Position numbers and translations under genes: made by a program. Shown piece after piece: positions 33,284 through 42,341 of a stretch of 64,000 nucleotides of DNA. Each line of letters begins with the position of its first letter. Position 1 is the stretch's first letter. The notes beneath the pieces were generated by a model. That model had not been told where the DNA came from and did no database searches. It saw only the letters and a list, made by a program, of their open reading frames with translations. Origin of the DNA: Tepidisphaera sp. (GTDB taxonomy: Bacteria > Planctomycetota > Phycisphaerae > Phycisphaerales > UBA1924); NCBI GenBank assembly GCA_016124375.1, contig WGNV01000010.1, positions 62,001 through 126,000 on the forward strand. Reading direction: 5' to 3'.

Positions 33284-35581
33284 TTACTTGTTGAAGTCGG
33301 GGGCCGGCACCGGGGTCACCTCAGGGGTGGTGGGCATGTCCGGGGCGTTGGTGAAGGTCTGCATCGGGGTCTGAGCGGGCTTGGCCTTGCTCATCTGGAC
33401 CCACTGGCGGAGCATGGCGAAGCGGAAGTTGCCGAGCCCGGCGACGCCGGCGGGAGCGTTGGAAGCGTCGGTGTTGGCGGCCGCGGTCTGGGTAGAGGGG
33501 GTGTTGGCGTCGGTGTTGGCGGCGGGCTGCACGTGGTAGGTGGCGGTGGAGGCGGTGTTGGTGTTCTGGGCAGGGTTGGTGCTGGCGGGCTCGCCTGGGT
33601 TGAAGGTCTCGTCGGTGTTGGTGCCGGAGTTCTGGGCGGAGCGGGTGAAGGAGGTCTCGGGAGATTCGGTGGCGTTGGCGTGGACGGTGGTCTTGATGTA
33701 GTTGGCGGTTTCGCCGTCGATGATCCGCTGGAGAGTGCTGCGGGTCGGCCAGACCGTCTTCTCGGTGGAGAGCTTCTCACGCAGGCCGATGGCTTCGGGC
33801 TGGTTGGGGTTGATGGCGAGCGAGCGCTGCAGGAGCCAGAGGGCCTTGTCGGTGTCGCCCTTGGCGGCTTCGTCGTCGGCCTCGACGTTGAGCTGGCTGC
33901 TCATCTTGTCGCGGCTCCAGAAGAGCGTGCCCTCGCGAGCCCCGGCGACCGCCCGCTCGAGCTGGTCGCGCCCGCGCTGGCCGGCGTCGGCGAGCTGCGA
34001 GTCGTTGACGATGTGCGGGGTGATCATGAAGATGATCTCGTTGCGCTCGGTGCTGTCGTCGTGCCCGCGGAAGGCGGCGCCGATCAGCGGGATGTCGCCC
34101 AGGAAGGGGACCTGGTTGCGCGAGCTCTGGGTCTGCTCGCGGAAGAGGCCGCCCAGCACCACCGTCTGCCCGTCACGCAGCATCACGTTGGTCGTGAGTT
34201 CGTTGGTGTTCTCGTCGGGGATGGTGACGGCGGCACCGGTCGCGTCCTTGGTGTCGCGGATGACGGCGTCGGAGACCTGGGGCTTGAGCTCCATCCGGAT
34301 CATGCCGTCGTTCATCACGATCGGGCGGAAGTAGAGCTGCGTACCAGTGTCCAGGAACTGCACGGTCTGCGTCGTCGTGGTGTCGGTGCTGGTGGTGCTG
34401 AGGTAGCCGACCTTACGACCGACCAGGACGCGGCTGGCCTGACGGTTCAGGGCCATGATCTTGGGGTTGGAGAGGATGGTGGTGTCGGTCACTTCGTCGA
34501 GCACGCGGAGGAAGACCGCGACGTCGTCGCTCACGACGCCGACCTTGAACCCGCCGGAGCTGGCGGTGTTGCCGTTGGTGCTGGTGACGCCGACGGCGTG
34601 GCTGTCGGCGGGCAGCGGGTTGCTGCCGCCCGCGGTGGTAGCGCCGCGGATCAGGCCATTGACGACGCCCAGGGGGCCGCCGGCGCTGACGAACTCGGTG
34701 AACTTGCTGTCGGCGATGATGGAGAAGTCGATGCCCAGGCCGTTGGCTTCGGTGAGCGCGGTCTGGAGGATGGTGGCCTCGACGAGGACCTGCGCGGGGC
34801 GAGTGTCGAGCTGCTTGAGGAGCTGCTCGATCTCGTTGACGTTTTCCTCGTAGTCGTAGACGACGAGCATGGAGGTGTTGGCATACTCCTCGTTGCCCTG
34901 GGGCACATCGCCCAGGGTCGGGAAGTTGGCGAGCTTGCCGTTGGTCTTGATCTGGCCGGCTTCGCCGTTGGGCCCGGCGACGCTGAGAAGCGGGGTGACG
35001 AGGGCGGCTGCGTCGGTGGAGGAGAGGTAGTTGAGGTGGATGACCTTGCTGATGCGTTGGCGCTGGGCCTGCTGCAGGGCCTTGAGTTCGTCGAGGGTGT
35101 AGATGGTGATGAAGTTGCCGTTCTCGAGATAGCCATAGCCGTTGATGTTGAGGATGGCGTCCAGGGCCTCGTAGAAGGTGACGCCGTAGAGGTTGGCGGA
35201 GACGCGGGCATTGACGTTCTTGCTGGCGATGATGTTCTTTTTGCTCTGGATGCTGAGCATTTCCAGGACGGTGCCGAGGTCTTCGTCGTTGACGTGGAGG
35301 TCAACGATCATGTTGTCGTCGACGGTGACGCGGGCGGGGTCGGCGTCCTGGGAGGACTTGTTCTTGGCGCCCGGACCGCCCAGAAGGCCAGCGGGGTTCG
35401 CGTGGGGCTTGGGGGCGCCCAGGGAGCCGAGCCCGGCACCGGCAGGGGGCAGGTTGTTAGGCTGCTTGGCCTGCGCGAAGGCGGGATTTGTGCCGGCGAG
35501 GTGGAACAACACGGCCGCAACAAAGGCCGAACCAACTCGAATCGAAGGACGAACCTGGAAACGGCCGCTGTGCTTGGTCAT
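33284..35581 (-). CDS. Type II secretion / type IV pilus secretin (GspD/PilQ family)
   Basis: 765 residues from the ATG at 35581 (AGAGGTCC upstream). A signal peptide is followed by a Pro/Gly-rich linker and an STN-type domain ('NMIVDLHVNDEDLGTVLEMLSIQSKKNI'). Secretin short domains come next, then the secretin core: 'VLVEATILQTALTEANGLGIDF', 'VMLRDGQTVVLGGLFREQ', 'VPFLGDIPLIGAAFRG' and 'NEIIFMITPHIV'. The C-terminal ~180 residues are Asn/Thr/Ala-rich low complexity. It forms the outer-membrane channel. No GspE/PilB ATPase or GspF is adjacent; the pseudopilins are 8 kb away. Confidence 0.95.
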   Translation of the reverse strand: MTKHSGRFQVRPSIRVGSAFVAAVLFHLAGTNPAFAQAKQPNNLPPAGAGLGSLGAPKPHANPAGLLGGPGAKNKSSQDADPARVTVDDNMIVDLHVNDEDLGTVLEMLSIQSKKNIIASKNVNARVSANLYGVTFYEALDAILNINGYGYLENGNFITIYTLDELKALQQAQRQRISKVIHLNYLSSTDAAALVTPLLSVAGPNGEAGQIKTNGKLANFPTLGDVPQGNEEYANTSMLVVYDYEENVNEIEQLLKQLDTRPAQVLVEATILQTALTEANGLGIDFSIIADSKFTEFVSAGGPLGVVNGLIRGATTAGGSNPLPADSHAVGVTSTNGNTASSGGFKVGVVSDDVAVFLRVLDEVTDTTILSNPKIMALNRQASRVLVGRKVGYLSTTSTDTTTTQTVQFLDTGTQLYFRPIVMNDGMIRMELKPQVSDAVIRDTKDATGAAVTIPDENTNELTTNVMLRDGQTVVLGGLFREQTQSSRNQVPFLGDIPLIGAAFRGHDDSTERNEIIFMITPHIVNDSQLADAGQRGRDQLERAVAGAREGTLFWSRDKMSSQLNVEADDEAAKGDTDKALWLLQRSLAINPNQPEAIGLREKLSTEKTVWPTRSTLQRIIDGETANYIKTTVHANATESPETSFTRSAQNSGTNTDETFNPGEPASTNPAQNTNTASTATYHVQPAANTDANTPSTQTAAANTDASNAPAGVAGLGNFRFAMLRQWVQMSKAKPAQTPMQTFTNAPDMPTTPEVTPVPAPDFNK

Positions 35582-35878
35582 GATCGGACCTCTGTGTGTC
35601 TTTGGGTTCTGATGACTGCATGAAGCCCGGCGGGCACGCCAGCCCGAGGGCCCAACTCCGCCTCTTTCGTCGTCCGAGTTGACGCGCGACTTTGCGCTGC
35701 TGTGCCGAGATTTACGACTTTGCTTCGCGTGCCTGCCCTTCCAGGCGGCCCGCCTGCGCCGGTGTAACTGTCCCACTCCGAATCGGATGGGCGGCGGCGC
35801 GGGTCCATACCATGGGACTATCGGACGCTGCGGTTATCGCAGGTCCGCGCAGACATCGCGCCACGGAGGAAAAAAACT
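35582..35878. other. Divergent intergenic region, about 297 bp
   Basis: Between the secretin gene (minus) and the DinB-like gene (plus). It holds the secretin ribosome site on the left and a strong GGAGG on the right. I see no gene and no sure promoter boxes. Confidence 0.45.
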
Positions 35879-36415
35879 TTGCGTCAGCACCTCGAAAATG
35901 TGATCGCCGCGGCGGTCCGCACTCGTGATAACGGGCTCAAGCTGCTGGAGGGGATATCTCCCGAGCGGGCGGCGATGAAGCCGCGATTTGAGACGGCGGG
36001 GGGATTGGTGGTGATCGATACCAACCATCCGAGCTTCATCTGTGGGCACCTGGGTCTGTACGGCGCCCGAATGTTCACGTTTGTGGGCAAGGATCCGGCG
36101 CCGGTGGCGCCGCCCCAGGGCTGGGATTTGCTCTACAAGGCGGGCGTGCCGTGCGAGGACGATCCAAAGGGGACGATCTATCCCGCCTGGGGAAAGGTGC
36201 GCGAGCAGTTCGTGAACTCGCTGAACGCGACAATCGACATGTTCGGCACGCTCGACGACAGCGTGCTGCTCAGGCCCATGGCCGACGAGCGAGCAAGGCA
36301 GTTCTTCCCGACCGTCGGGCTCGCCTTGAACTTCATGACCACGACCCACGTGGCGATACACATGGGACAGTTGAGCGCATGGCGACGCTGCTTCGGCATG
36401 CCCGCGGCGACGTGA
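35879..36415 (+). CDS. DinB-like four-helix protein
   Basis: 178 residues starting at a TTG (35879), chosen because a perfect GGAGG lies nine bases upstream. The pattern is that of the DinB superfamily: helix 1 'RQHLENVIAAAVRTRDNGLKLLEGI', a His-containing 'HPSFICGHLGLYGARM' and a final helix 'TTTHVAIHMGQLSAWRRCFGM' whose two His could complete a metal site. The family often uses bacillithiol or mycothiol, or acts in detoxification; substrate unknown. It converges with the MBL gene 13 bp away. Confidence 0.8.
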   Translation: MRQHLENVIAAAVRTRDNGLKLLEGISPERAAMKPRFETAGGLVVIDTNHPSFICGHLGLYGARMFTFVGKDPAPVAPPQGWDLLYKAGVPCEDDPKGTIYPAWGKVREQFVNSLNATIDMFGTLDDSVLLRPMADERARQFFPTVGLALNFMTTTHVAIHMGQLSAWRRCFGMPAAT

Positions 36416-36428
36416 TCGCCCGCGCCGC

Positions 36429-37082
36429 TCAGGCTCGAACGTAAGGGTTCGTTCGCTTTTCAACGCCGATCGTCGTCGGCGGGCCGTGCCCTGGATACAG
36501 CGTGGTCTGGTCCGGGAGCGTGTAGAGCCGGCGGCGGATGGAAGAGGCGAGCGTGTCGAAATCGCTGCCCGGGAAATCCGTGCGCCCGATCGATCCGGCG
36601 AATAACGCGTCGCCCGAGATGAGCGTGTGGCTCGGGGCGTGATGGAACGCGACGCTGCCGGGGGAGTGCCCGGGTACGTGCAGCACGCGCCACTCGCTCG
36701 GGCCGAGCTGAAGGGTCTGGTTATCTCGCAGCGTGTGCTCGGCGGCGGCGAAGGACATCGGCATGCCGTAGAGCGCGCTGAGGTTGAGTTCGGGGTCCTC
36801 CAGCCATTCCGCCTCCGCGTCGTGGAGATACACCGGAACGTCCGGAAACGCGCGACGCACGTCCGCTAACCCGGATATGTGATCCGCGTGGGCGTGGGTG
36901 AGCAGGATGGCCGCGGGCGCGGCACCCAGCGCGGCCAAGCGATCGATGAGCGGCTGCGGCTCGAAGCTCGGATCGATGATCCACCAGACGTTGTTCATGC
37001 CGATCAGGTAACTGTTCGTAGCGAACGGGCCCAGAGTGAAGCATTCGATTTTTGGAAGCAGGGGCGAAGTCGGCACAGTCAT
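36429..37082 (-). CDS. MBL-fold metallo-hydrolase (glyoxalase II-like)
   Basis: 217 residues from the ATG at 37082; the upstream ORF extension is basic and unlikely. The metal motif 'LLTHAHADHISGL' (HxHxDH), 'VLHVPGHSPGSVAF' (third His), 'LISGDALFAGSIGRTDFPGSD' (bridging Asp) and 'TLYPGHGPPTTIGVEKRTNPY' (last His) are all present. The arrangement fits the glyoxalase II / persulfide dioxygenase-like subgroup; the last motif is close to the YcbL type. Substrate not determined. Confidence 0.92.
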   Translation of the reverse strand: MTVPTSPLLPKIECFTLGPFATNSYLIGMNNVWWIIDPSFEPQPLIDRLAALGAAPAAILLTHAHADHISGLADVRRAFPDVPVYLHDAEAEWLEDPELNLSALYGMPMSFAAAEHTLRDNQTLQLGPSEWRVLHVPGHSPGSVAFHHAPSHTLISGDALFAGSIGRTDFPGSDFDTLASSIRRRLYTLPDQTTLYPGHGPPTTIGVEKRTNPYVRA

Positions 37083-37220
37083 GGTTCGAGCGTAGCGCCC
37101 GCCCGCGCGATTCCGAAAAATCCCGAACGTCGTACAATCAGAAGTTGCGCGAATGGCGGTGAAGCATGACGGGGGCATTGTCCCGCGGATGGCGTCGTTC
37201 CGCTGTCGGGAGGTAACACG

Positions 37221-38249
37221 ATGACGAAGCAAAGCGAGCCCGAGAAGATGAGCGCGTCCATGCCCGTAGCTCAGCCGGGAGCCACCCCGACGTATGAGGC
37301 AGGTGCGGCCAAGCCTTCGAACCCAGGCGCGGGGGCGGCGTTTGTGACGCTGGTTATCTTGTACGGAGCGGCACTGGTGCTGAGCGTGGCGATGGCGCTG
37401 CGCGGCAAGTATGACCTTGGGGTGCAGGGCATTCTGCTGGTGCTGACGATGGCGCCTGTGGCGTTTGTGCTGGCGATCCTGGCGTTTGGGGCCAGGCAGC
37501 GGGCGTGGACGCAGCAGTTGGCGGATCTATCGCGAGCGGTCAGAGTGCTGAACGAGCAGGCGTCGCTTTCGGATGATGCGAGGCGGATTCTGAATCGCGG
37601 GGCGGAGCGCGAGGTGCTGTGCCGCGCGATCGAGGAAGACATCTCGGCGCAGAACTGGGATGCGGCGTTGGTTCTTGTGAAGGAGCTGGCCGATCGATTT
37701 GGATATCGGGCCGAGGCCGAGCAGTTCCGCTCGCGGATCGATGAATCCAGGCGGCAGACGCGCAACGCGGAGATCAGCGACGCGATCGGGTATCTGGACG
37801 GCTTGATTCTGCAGAGGCGGTGGGATGAGGCGATGGCCGACGCTGGGCGCATCATGCGGCTGTACCCGGACTCGCCCCGGGTCGAGTCGCTGCGGAACCA
37901 TGTGGCCGAGGCGCGGGCAAATCACAAGCGCGGTCTGGAGCGGCGGTTTTTGGAGGCATCGCAAGAGGGCAAGAGCGATGAGGCGCTGGAACTGCTGCGC
38001 GAACTGGATCAGTATTTGTCGCCCGCGGAAGCCGAGCCCTTGCGCGAGTTGGCGAGGGGTGTTATTGGCAAGGCCCGCGAGAACCTGGGCGCTCAGTTCA
38101 AGCTGGCGGTGCAGGACAAGAGGTGGGGTCAGGCGGCCCGCATCGGTGAGCAGATTATCAGTCAGTTTCCAAACACTCGCATGGCCGGGGAAGTGCGCGG
38201 CGTGATCGACGGCATCCGCGAGAAGGCCTCGGCAATGTCGGGGGTGTGA
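37221..38249 (+). CDS. Two-TM protein with TPR-like helical cytoplasmic region, unknown function
   Basis: 342 residues; GGGAGG lies upstream of the ATG. After a Pro/Ala-rich start, two TM helices are visible ('AAFVTLVILYGAALVLSVAMAL' and 'GILLVLTMAPVAFVLAILAFG'). The rest is helical: a coiled coil 'AWTQQLADLSRAVRVLNEQASL' followed by TPR-like hairpins ('WDAALVLVKELADRFGYRAEA', 'RWDEAMADAGRIMRLYPDSPRVESL', 'KSDEALELLRELDQYLSPAEA'). No catalytic motif. It could be a scaffold. It ends at an octamer repeat that also embraces its terminator. Confidence 0.8.
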   Translation: MTKQSEPEKMSASMPVAQPGATPTYEAGAAKPSNPGAGAAFVTLVILYGAALVLSVAMALRGKYDLGVQGILLVLTMAPVAFVLAILAFGARQRAWTQQLADLSRAVRVLNEQASLSDDARRILNRGAEREVLCRAIEEDISAQNWDAALVLVKELADRFGYRAEAEQFRSRIDESRRQTRNAEISDAIGYLDGLILQRRWDEAMADAGRIMRLYPDSPRVESLRNHVAEARANHKRGLERRFLEASQEGKSDEALELLRELDQYLSPAEAEPLRELARGVIGKARENLGAQFKLAVQDKRWGQAARIGEQIISQFPNTRMAGEVRGVIDGIREKASAMSGV

Positions 38250-38263
38250 GGGAGCGGGGAACG

Positions 38264-38372
38264 AAATGGCAGAGTGGCAAAGTGGCGGAGTGGCAAAGTG
38301 AAAAACCGCGACGCTTCAGCGTCGCGGCTTCTTTATTCGGTCTCTCGACCACTCGACCACTTCGCCACTTCC
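38264..38372. repeat. Octamer (GTGGCAAA-type) inverted-repeat array, copy 3, around a terminator
   Basis: The left arm (38264-38300) is AGTGGCAA/AGTGGCGG units starting 14 bases after the stop of the upstream gene. The right arm (38346-38372) is ACTCGACC/ACTTCGCC units ending three bases from the stop of the convergent phosphoesterase gene. Between the arms lies a perfect intrinsic terminator. Confidence 0.88.
38301..38335. terminator. Bidirectional terminator inside the octamer array
   Basis: AAAAACCGCGACGCT-TC-AGCGTCGCGG-CTTCTTTATT: a ten-base perfect stem, A-run on the left and T-rich on the right, so it could serve both convergent genes. Confidence 0.88.
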
Positions 38373-38375
38373 GGC

Positions 38376-40940
38376 TCAATCATCGTCCCCGTCGTCGCCA
38401 CCATTGCGGGGAGCCGTCGGCGCTCCGGGCATGTTATCCGGGAAGGGTTGCTTGCCCTCGGTCGCGCAGAACCACTGCACGCGCTGGTACCAATATGGAT
38501 CGGCGCCATCGATGGTATTCCAATTAAGACTGTCGGAGATCTCCGCCCACTTCTGGTACTCGGCGCTCTGGGCCTTTCGCGGCGGGTTGCGCTCGCCCAA
38601 TGGCACGTTATTGGGCGTGTGCTCGTAGGGGGTCAGGTCGGGCGTGTCTTGGAAGCACGTCGTGATCGGCGTCGCCATCGCGTCGAAGCGGCACATTGGG
38701 TCGAGCCCGAGAATGAGTTCGATCGAGCGCAACATGCCCGCGGTGGTGTATTGATGTGAGTCGGTGATGTGACGCTTGTTATATGGACTGATCACGAAGA
38801 ATGGCACACGGTGGCCATCGACGTGATCGGGCGAGGCCTGGCCGTCGTCCTCAATACAAAAGATGATCGTGTCCTTCCACGCGGCGGACTTGGTGACGGC
38901 TTCGACGACGCGACCGAACGCCAGGTCGTTATCCGCCTGCATTGAGCGGATGGTCGGGTACTCGGGGTTCATTCCTTCGCCGTGATCGCTGGGCAGTGAG
39001 AGGATCATGAGGTCGGGCAGCGTGCCGTTGGCGACGCCCTTGTTGAAGTCCTCGATAAACACATCCGCCCGGCTTTGGTCGCTCTGGATCAGGGGCCAGT
39101 AGTGCACGTTGGGGTGTATATATGGTTTCAGCCCGGCGACGCGGGTGTGGGCGATGTAGGTGAACTTGTGGGTGCCCGCTTTGTAATCTTCGTAGGCCTC
39201 GAACCAGTCCTTGGGGCGTCGGGGTTGGTACTCGGCGAGGGCGTCGTCGCAGAACTCGCCGTAGACGCGAATGGTTTTGTGCTTGGCGGCGGCGACATCC
39301 CACAGGCAGCCCCCGGTGGAGATGGACATAGCGCAGTCGCCGTCGTCGGGGTAGGTTCGCGAATAACCGACGTAGAAGTGTTCCAGATAATCGTTGGCCA
39401 TGGACTGCGTGGACCACGCGTGACCGTCGGCGGAGTTGGTGCCGCTGACGTAGCCGTTGTCGAAGAGGGTGAAGTCGCGGGCGAGTTTGCGGTGGTTGGG
39501 CATGACGGTCTCGCCCATGGTGCAGAGTTTGGGGTCGCCGTTGCCTTCTTTCATGTCGCCGAAGATCGAGTCGTAGGTCTGGTTCTCCTTGATGATGTAG
39601 AGGACGTGCTTGATGGAGCCGCGATAGACGGGCAGGTTGGGGCGGGGGTCGTCAACGACTTCCCAGTGGTTATTGGCGGCGACGAGCGAGGTTTCGGCGG
39701 CGAGGTCTTTGCTGAGATCGACGATGGTGATGGAACCCTGGAAGTCGTGCGGGCTGCCGGGGTTGCCGTGGATGGTGTTTTGGACTGAGCCATTGCCCTT
39801 GCTGTTGAGGACGTAGGCGAAGGCGCCGTCGTGGGAGATCTGGACGGCGCACGGGAAATAACCAGCGTGGCGGAAGCCGCGAACTTTGCCGGTGGGGATA
39901 TCGATCTCGGCGAGGGCGTTGTCACCCCCGTCGGCGGCGTACAGCGTGTCGCCCTTGATGGCGAGGGCGTTGGGCATGGCGCCGATGACACGCATCTTGC
40001 CCCAGGAGATGGGGATGGTGCGGGTGACTTTCTGGTGGGGGATGTCGAGTTCGCTGATGCTGTCGCTCATGGCGTTGGCGACGTAGAGCTTGTCGCCGCC
40101 GAGCACCATGTTGGTGGGGTGAATCCCGACGTCGACGTGTTTGGTGTTGCCGGTGGCGAGGTCGATGAAGGAGACGGTGCCGCTGCTCGGGGCGCCGCGT
40201 TCGTCGACGACGATGGGTTCGCCCGCGCTGGGAGAGGTGGTGTCGCTGGCGAGGGGTTTGCGCCCGCCCCAGTTGGTGACGATGAGGGTCTTCTCGTCGG
40301 GTGAGAGTTTGACTTCGTAGGGGAGGGTTTGAACGTCGAAGGCTTTGACGCGCGTGTGCGTGGCGAGGTCGACTTGGATGACTTGGTCGAGCCCGGCCGC
40401 GGCGACGAAGAGGGTCTTGCCGTCCTTGGTCATGCACATGCCGCCGGGCACGGCGTTGCGAGTGTCGCCGTCGGCGTTGAGGGAGATGCGTTCCTTGGGC
40501 TGGCACTCGGAGTCTTCGTAGAGGTATTCCTGCAGGTGGCCGTGATCGGTGGAGACAATGAATCGCATGCCGTCGGGCGTCCAGTTGGTGCCCTCGTGGC
40601 TGCCGGTCCAGAGGATGCCGTGGAAGCCGGCGCTGATGCGTTCGCCGTCGGGGGTGCGCATGAGGTCGCTGCGCGACTGACCCAGCACGCCCTTGGGTGT
40701 GCAGAGGAAGACTTCGTTCTTGGAGAGGACGGCGACCATGTCGTCCTTGGGATGGAGGGCGATGTCGCTGGGGCGTCCGGGGAAGGCGATGGCGTCGCCC
40801 TCGATGCGCTGGCCGCTGCTGACGAGGAAGGAGCCGTCCTTTTGGTAGCCCAGGGGCTGAGTGATGGGCGTGGGCTGAGCGAGGCAGAGGCCGCAGATGG
40901 CGAGCAGGGTCGCGGCGGGCGCTTGGCGAACGTGAATCAT
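38376..40940 (-). CDS. Secreted beta-propeller / phosphoesterase fusion protein
   Basis: 854 residues. A signal peptide ('ATLLAICGLCLA') is followed by a YVTN/YncE-like beta-propeller to about residue 430: repeats such as 'PSDIALHPKDDMVAVLS', 'YEVKLSPDEKTLIVTNWGG', 'DKLYVANAMSDSISELDI' and 'VQISHDGAFAYVLNSKG'. The C-terminal half is a phosphoesterase domain of the acid-phosphatase/phospholipase C type, starting 'HVLYIIKENQTYDSIFGD' and containing 'DGHAWSTQSMAND', 'SLPSDHGEGMNP' and 'IIFCIEDDGQASPDHVDGHRVPFFVISPY'. The predicted metal-bound Asp, Asn and His residues are kept. The substrate is probably a phosphate or phospholipid ester. Confidence 0.9.
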   Translation of the reverse strand: MIHVRQAPAATLLAICGLCLAQPTPITQPLGYQKDGSFLVSSGQRIEGDAIAFPGRPSDIALHPKDDMVAVLSKNEVFLCTPKGVLGQSRSDLMRTPDGERISAGFHGILWTGSHEGTNWTPDGMRFIVSTDHGHLQEYLYEDSECQPKERISLNADGDTRNAVPGGMCMTKDGKTLFVAAAGLDQVIQVDLATHTRVKAFDVQTLPYEVKLSPDEKTLIVTNWGGRKPLASDTTSPSAGEPIVVDERGAPSSGTVSFIDLATGNTKHVDVGIHPTNMVLGGDKLYVANAMSDSISELDIPHQKVTRTIPISWGKMRVIGAMPNALAIKGDTLYAADGGDNALAEIDIPTGKVRGFRHAGYFPCAVQISHDGAFAYVLNSKGNGSVQNTIHGNPGSPHDFQGSITIVDLSKDLAAETSLVAANNHWEVVDDPRPNLPVYRGSIKHVLYIIKENQTYDSIFGDMKEGNGDPKLCTMGETVMPNHRKLARDFTLFDNGYVSGTNSADGHAWSTQSMANDYLEHFYVGYSRTYPDDGDCAMSISTGGCLWDVAAAKHKTIRVYGEFCDDALAEYQPRRPKDWFEAYEDYKAGTHKFTYIAHTRVAGLKPYIHPNVHYWPLIQSDQSRADVFIEDFNKGVANGTLPDLMILSLPSDHGEGMNPEYPTIRSMQADNDLAFGRVVEAVTKSAAWKDTIIFCIEDDGQASPDHVDGHRVPFFVISPYNKRHITDSHQYTTAGMLRSIELILGLDPMCRFDAMATPITTCFQDTPDLTPYEHTPNNVPLGERNPPRKAQSAEYQKWAEISDSLNWNTIDGADPYWYQRVQWFCATEGKQPFPDNMPGAPTAPRNGGDDGDDD

Positions 40941-41189
40941 GCGAATCTCCGGAGATGGGTAATCACGGCAACCGCGAGCGAGGCGCGATGCCCGAGTGCG
41001 AGCGAGCAGTTTAGAAACTGGGGTATGTCTTGTGGCTCACGCGAGCGTCGCGAAGTGTCCGAGCGAGTGATCTTTACACGGTTTTAGCGCATCTGGCTTG
41101 GCGGATGCGGGGTGCGGGCAGAGTTCGCGCGGGCGCGGGCTTTACAATGTGGCGGGGCCAGTCCGAACGACCTTTACAAAGGAAGATGC

Positions 41190-42341
41190 GTGAGCGGCAG
41201 CACAGACAAGTATGACGTGGCGATTGTGGGCGCGGGGATACTGGGACTGTCGCACGCGTATCAGGCGTCGAAGCGCGGGCTGCGCGTGGTGGTTTTGGAG
41301 CGACACGCGTTTGCGCAAGGCGCGTCGATTCGGAACTTTGGGATGGTCTGGCCGATCGGGCAGCCGGCGGGGAGGCTGTTTGAGTTGGCGCTCCGCAGCC
41401 GCGGAATTTGGTTGGAGGTGTGCAGGGCCGCGGATATCTGGCATGACCCGTGCGGGAGCGTTCACCTGGTGACGCGCGAGGATGAGATGCGCGTGCTGGA
41501 AGAGTTTGTGGAGTTTGGCAGGCCACGCGGATATCAGGTGGAACTGTGGGACAAGGCCGAGGCGTGCCGTCGGTCGCCGGTGGCACGCGCGGATGCGGTG
41601 ATCGGCGGGTTGTGGAGCGCGAGCGAAGTGGGGGTCGATTCGCCCCGGGCGATCTCGGGCATCGCGGGGTGGCTGGCGAGGGAGCACAAGGTTGAGTTTC
41701 GATTCTCGACGCCCGTGCTGGCGATCGAGTCGCCCCGGGTGATGATTCCCGGGGGCGAGGTGCATGCGCCGCGAGCGATCGTGGCGACGGGCAGCGACTT
41801 TGAGCAGTTGTACCCGGAGGTGTACGCGAAGGCGGGTGTGCAGCGCTGCAAGTTGCAGATGATGTCGCTGGCGTCGCCGGCGCCGGGGTGGAAGCTGGGG
41901 CCGATGATCGCGAGCGGGCTGACGATCCGGCACTATCCGAACTTTTCGCCGTGCCGAAGTCTGTCGGCGCTCGAGGCGCGGATCCAGCGTGAGCAGCCCG
42001 AGCTGAACGACCTGGGCATTCACGTGATGATGTCGCAGCACATGAGCGGCGAACTGATCATCGGGGATAGTCACCAGTACGACGGCGCGATCTCGCCGTT
42101 TGATTCGGCGCGCATAGACGAGTTGATCCTGGCGGAACTCAAGCGGTTCATCACGCTGCCGGCGTGGAACATCACGCGGCGATGGAGCGGGGTGTACTCG
42201 AAGCTGCCCGGAAGCACGCTGCTGTGCGAGGACGTGGCGCCGGGCGTGCGGGTGGTGAACGCGACGGCTGGCAAGGGCATGACGATGGGCTTTGGCCTGG
42301 CGGACCTGATGTGGGAGGACTGGGATGGTTTCAAGCTCTGA
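41190..42341 (+). CDS. FAD-dependent oxidoreductase of the phosphonate-linked family (TIGR03364-like)
   Basis: 383 residues from the GTG at 41190, preceded by AAAGGAAG; the ORF's earlier ATG adds a non-homologous leader. A DAO-type FAD fold: dinucleotide site 'DVAIVGAGILGLSHAYQASKRGLRVVVLER', then 'ASIRNFGMVWPIGQPAGRL' and the C-terminal 'VNATAGKGMTMGFGLADLMW'. This sequence style matches a family I recall as adjacent to phosphonoacetaldehyde hydrolase genes. It probably oxidises an aminophosphonate (for example 2-aminoethylphosphonate or an N-methyl derivative) to phosphonoacetaldehyde, in place of the transaminase PhnW. It overlaps phnX by 17 bp. Confidence 0.85.
   Translation: MSGSTDKYDVAIVGAGILGLSHAYQASKRGLRVVVLERHAFAQGASIRNFGMVWPIGQPAGRLFELALRSRGIWLEVCRAADIWHDPCGSVHLVTREDEMRVLEEFVEFGRPRGYQVELWDKAEACRRSPVARADAVIGGLWSASEVGVDSPRAISGIAGWLAREHKVEFRFSTPVLAIESPRVMIPGGEVHAPRAIVATGSDFEQLYPEVYAKAGVQRCKLQMMSLASPAPGWKLGPMIASGLTIRHYPNFSPCRSLSALEARIQREQPELNDLGIHVMMSQHMSGELIIGDSHQYDGAISPFDSARIDELILAELKRFITLPAWNITRRWSGVYSKLPGSTLLCEDVAPGVRVVNATAGKGMTMGFGLADLMWEDWDGFKL

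Noticed and set aside
33275-35623. 782-aa plus-strand ORF opposite the secretin
   Set aside because: Val/Gly/Asp-rich shadow; the minus strand has all secretin motifs and a good ribosome site.
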